Assembly (NCBI RefSeq): GCF_003387375.1
Contig: NZ_QUNG01000007.1
Coordinates: 124,001 to 188,000 of the forward strand
DNA length: 64,000 nt
Direction of reading: 5' to 3'
From: Marinomonas pollencensis
GTDB taxonomy: Bacteria; Pseudomonadota; Gammaproteobacteria; Pseudomonadales; Marinomonadaceae
In this document: piece by piece, positions 61,915 through 64,000 of the stretch
How the letters are laid out: each line of letters starts with the position of its first letter
Position numbering within the stretch: the stretch's first letter is position 1
Notes under the pieces: generated by a model
The model's input: only the letters and a program-made list of their open reading frames with translations
Database searches by the model: none
What the model was told of the DNA's origin: nothing
Translations under genes and position numbers: made by a program

Positions 61915-63726
61915 TTAGTGGTGTGTTTGAGTCTTGTCTAAAAGTGAAGGCGACAAGCGTTTAACGGTTTCTAATAATAAAGTGTTGTTGGGGTTTTCTC
62001 TAAGGGCTGTTGTCCAAATAAAAGCCGCCTGAGAGTGCTTTTCCTGCTGCCATAATACTTCCCCATAATGGGCGCCAATTTCAGCATCTTGCAAGGTGTC
62101 CCATGCTTTTTTTAAGTAAAAAGAAGCGTTTGTTAACTGGCCTTGTAAAAAGAACCCCCAGCCTAGGCTGTCAATAATAGCAGGGTCTTTAGGGTCTTGG
62201 TGGTAAGCTTGGGTAATATAGTGCATGGCTTCATTAATTTTGTTGCTGCGAGTGAGTAATGTGTAGCCTAACGCATTGAGATATTGAGCGTCTTGAGGTT
62301 TTTTGCTTAATAAATGTTTGAGTTCTGTAATGGTGTTTTGCCAGTTTCCCATGCTGTCCTCTAACAGCGCTTTACGATAGCGTAATGCATCTGAGTGAGG
62401 GTAGGCCGTTAATGCATCCGTCAGTAGGGCCAAGGATAAATCATTGTGGTGTTTTTCTTCATGCAACCGACAAATGGCCGAGATGACTTCTGGTATCTGT
62501 TCTCTAGGGGTGCGCTTGAGAACCATTTTGTTGATCTGATCTTGTTTACCTTCGTCGTAGAGCCAAAGGGCAACTTGGGTCGTAGCGTGGCTGTTAAGTA
62601 TCCCTGATACGTTTTGCATTTCTTGAATTGCTTGGTCTTTTTTGCCGGTATCCGCTAAGGCGGTCGCCATTAAATACGCGACTTGGTTATCAAGGCCATA
62701 TTTATTGCTAGGCAATTTTTCAAGGACAGAGAGTGCGCTTTCAGGATGCCCTGTAGAAATCAGTAAATTACTGAAGGTAATGCCTGCTTGTATATGGTCT
62801 GATTGCTTCAGTGGTAAGGTCTGGTATTTTTTCGCAGCGTTTTCTATCTCTCCAGCTTGTACCAAAAATTCCAGTAAAGGAGTGAGTAGGCGTGTGCTTG
62901 TGGGAAACTGATTCAGCCCTGTTTCTAAGCTTAAGATCGCGCTTTCTCGGTTCCCTAATTGATCTTGGCTGTAGGCTTGTAATAAATACAGTGGTTCTTT
63001 GTCAGGTACGTTTTTGTTGGCCAAAAGAGGCTTTGTGATATTGATGCTGGCTTGGTAATTGCCATTGCTAAATTGGATGCGGGCATTGCTCGCTTTGATA
63101 AAAAGGTTTTGATGGTAATTGTCAGGCAATTTTTTTAACGTGCTGGCTATTGTGTTGAGCAAGTCCGAATTACGTATGTTTTTATCAATGTAAAGTGGCA
63201 AAAAGTGGATCGAGACCTTGTTGTCCAGAGCTTTAGTTAACAGGGCCAAAGCGTCTTCAGTACGGTTTGCTTGCAGCAGCATTTGTAATTTTAAAGAATA
63301 CGCTTGTTCGCTTATGGGGTCGATGGCGATCAGTAAGTCGGTACTTGTTTCAATATTAGCATTGTTGTGGCTAGCCATTGCGATATGCAGTAGCCGTTCT
63401 GCGAGTTGTTTGTCTTGTGTTTTCTCAACTAATTTATAAAAGGACGGAAATGCTTGACTTGGGCCTTCTCGTTGTAAGGTGAATTCGGCTTCAAGTAAGG
63501 CTTCAATTTGATCGTTAGAGCGCTCTGGTAGCACGGAACCTGCCTTGGAAATTGATGGCAGTTTGGTTGTGTTGCTTTGTTGTGGTGTTGAGCTGCAGCC
63601 AAACAAAACGGCAGAGCTCAAGATAAGAAGCAGGGATGCAGCCGGCCTTATGCTAAAGAATTTTGCTTTTGCATGGGCTAAGGTGTGCAAATAAGGTGGC
63701 ATGTGCTTTCTCGATGCTAAATTCAT
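61915..63726 (-). CDS. TPR-repeat outer membrane lipoprotein
   Basis: A 603-residue protein made mostly of tetratricopeptide repeats (for example LLQAYSQDQLGNRESAILSL; LLSKKPQDAQYLNALGYTLL; DSLGWGFFLQGQLTNASFYL). The N-terminus has a basic stretch, a hydrophobic helix and lipobox SSAVLFGCSS, so it is probably a lipoprotein. Related genes sit between hemA and lolB in pseudomonads; the function is unknown. AAGGGAT precedes ATG at 63726. Confidence 0.85.
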   Translation of the reverse strand: MNLASRKHMPPYLHTLAHAKAKFFSIRPAASLLLILSSAVLFGCSSTPQQSNTTKLPSISKAGSVLPERSNDQIEALLEAEFTLQREGPSQAFPSFYKLVEKTQDKQLAERLLHIAMASHNNANIETSTDLLIAIDPISEQAYSLKLQMLLQANRTEDALALLTKALDNKVSIHFLPLYIDKNIRNSDLLNTIASTLKKLPDNYHQNLFIKASNARIQFSNGNYQASINITKPLLANKNVPDKEPLYLLQAYSQDQLGNRESAILSLETGLNQFPTSTRLLTPLLEFLVQAGEIENAAKKYQTLPLKQSDHIQAGITFSNLLISTGHPESALSVLEKLPSNKYGLDNQVAYLMATALADTGKKDQAIQEMQNVSGILNSHATTQVALWLYDEGKQDQINKMVLKRTPREQIPEVISAICRLHEEKHHNDLSLALLTDALTAYPHSDALRYRKALLEDSMGNWQNTITELKHLLSKKPQDAQYLNALGYTLLTRSNKINEAMHYITQAYHQDPKDPAIIDSLGWGFFLQGQLTNASFYLKKAWDTLQDAEIGAHYGEVLWQQEKHSQAAFIWTTALRENPNNTLLLETVKRLSPSLLDKTQTHH

Positions 63727-63926
63727 ATATCCCTTATGTTATCGTTAGACGATAGGTTGTGTCAGTCATAACTATAAACTAATCCTATTACTTTTATTGA
63801 TCCTATGGGGTGCGAAAATAAGCTAATTCCTCGTATAATGTGTCCTCTTTATGTAAAGGGCTGTACTGGAATGCTTATTCCTCTTCCCCATGTTTTGAGA
63901 TACCGATCCTTGAAAAGAGTTTCTTA
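63727..63926 (+). promoter_or_regulatory. Intergenic promoter region of hemA and the TPR gene
   Basis: 200 bases between divergent starts. TATAAT at 63834-63839 with a weak -35 about 17 bases upstream is the best hemA promoter candidate, giving a leader of about 80 bases. Confidence 0.45.
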
Positions 63927-64000
63927 ATGCCGCTAATTACCGTGGGTGTCAACCACAAAACAGCTCCAGTCGCGATTCGTGAGCGGGTCGCTTTTGCGCC
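63927..64000 (+). CDS. hemA: Glutamyl-tRNA reductase HemA (3' end beyond window)
   Basis: Only the first 24 codons are visible: MPLITVGVNHKTAPVAIRER and VAFAP. This is the conserved HemA N-terminus (GVNHKTAPVxxRERVAF), the glutamyl-binding region of the enzyme that starts tetrapyrrole synthesis. The ATG follows AAGAG at a suitable distance. Divergent order with the TPR gene and lolB is usual in gammaproteobacteria. Confidence 0.93.
   Translation, partial: MPLITVGVNHKTAPVAIRERVAFA

Overview
The window looks like chromosome from a marine gammaproteobacterium of the Oceanospirillales/Pseudomonadales type, most likely Marinomonas or a close relative. This is an inference from protein sequences, a moderate GC content and Pseudomonas-like gene order. 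Almost all of it is densely packed housekeeping and motility DNA. I see no prophage, insertion sequence, integrase, CRISPR array, toxin-antitoxin pair or restriction system.

Positions 1-17030 are the late part of a polar flagellum and chemotaxis locus: fliQ (cut by the window edge), fliR, flhB, flhA, flhF, fliA, cheY, cheZ, cheA, cheB, motC, motD, a ParA-like parC, the CheW-like parP, cheW and a DUF2802 protein. It makes the export gate, the polar placement GTPase, sigma-28, the chemosensory core, a second stator pair and the ParC/ParP system that holds chemosensory arrays at the pole. The flagellar-number ATPase fleN/flhG, usually between flhF and fliA, is absent there. Facing the cluster on the minus strand is a FliK-like gene followed by a small protein equivalent to the FlhB C-terminal domain.

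Positions 17148-23856 hold a complete cytochrome c maturation operon, ccmABCDEFGHI, including a 59-residue ccmD. It is followed by zipA, ligA and a YheU-family gene. Then come cysE, an unrecognised small gene, mnmC, ppiA, a SelW-like gene, and the yciI-yciB / rnm-yciO-rluB neighbourhood also known from enterobacteria. Next are a DUF1499 lipid/membrane-type protein, an RstA/RstB-like two-component pair, metR, argF and grxD.

Positions 40500-50030 are looser and more accessory: a VOC protein, two LysR regulators, a GFA-fold protein, a D-lactate-dehydrogenase-like enzyme, two cold-shock proteins with long leaders, a YaiL-like protein, a porin, a fumarylacetoacetate-hydrolase-family enzyme, a short DTW protein and a GST-like protein. 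The longest non-coding gaps of the window lie here.

Positions 50086-64000 return to core genes: bamD, rluD, pgeF, clpB, an outer-membrane barrel protein, a five-gene tRNA array (Gln-Met-Gln-Met-Gln), and the minus-strand run TPR lipoprotein-lolB-ispE-prs-rplY-pth-ychF. The first codons of hemA run divergently off the right edge.

No clearly undescribed system is evident. The observations most worth following are the missing fleN, the extra FliK/FlhB-C pair, an in-frame hexanucleotide microsatellite in parP, mutually exclusive hairpins in front of clpB, and a 14-bp palindrome inside the tRNA promoter.
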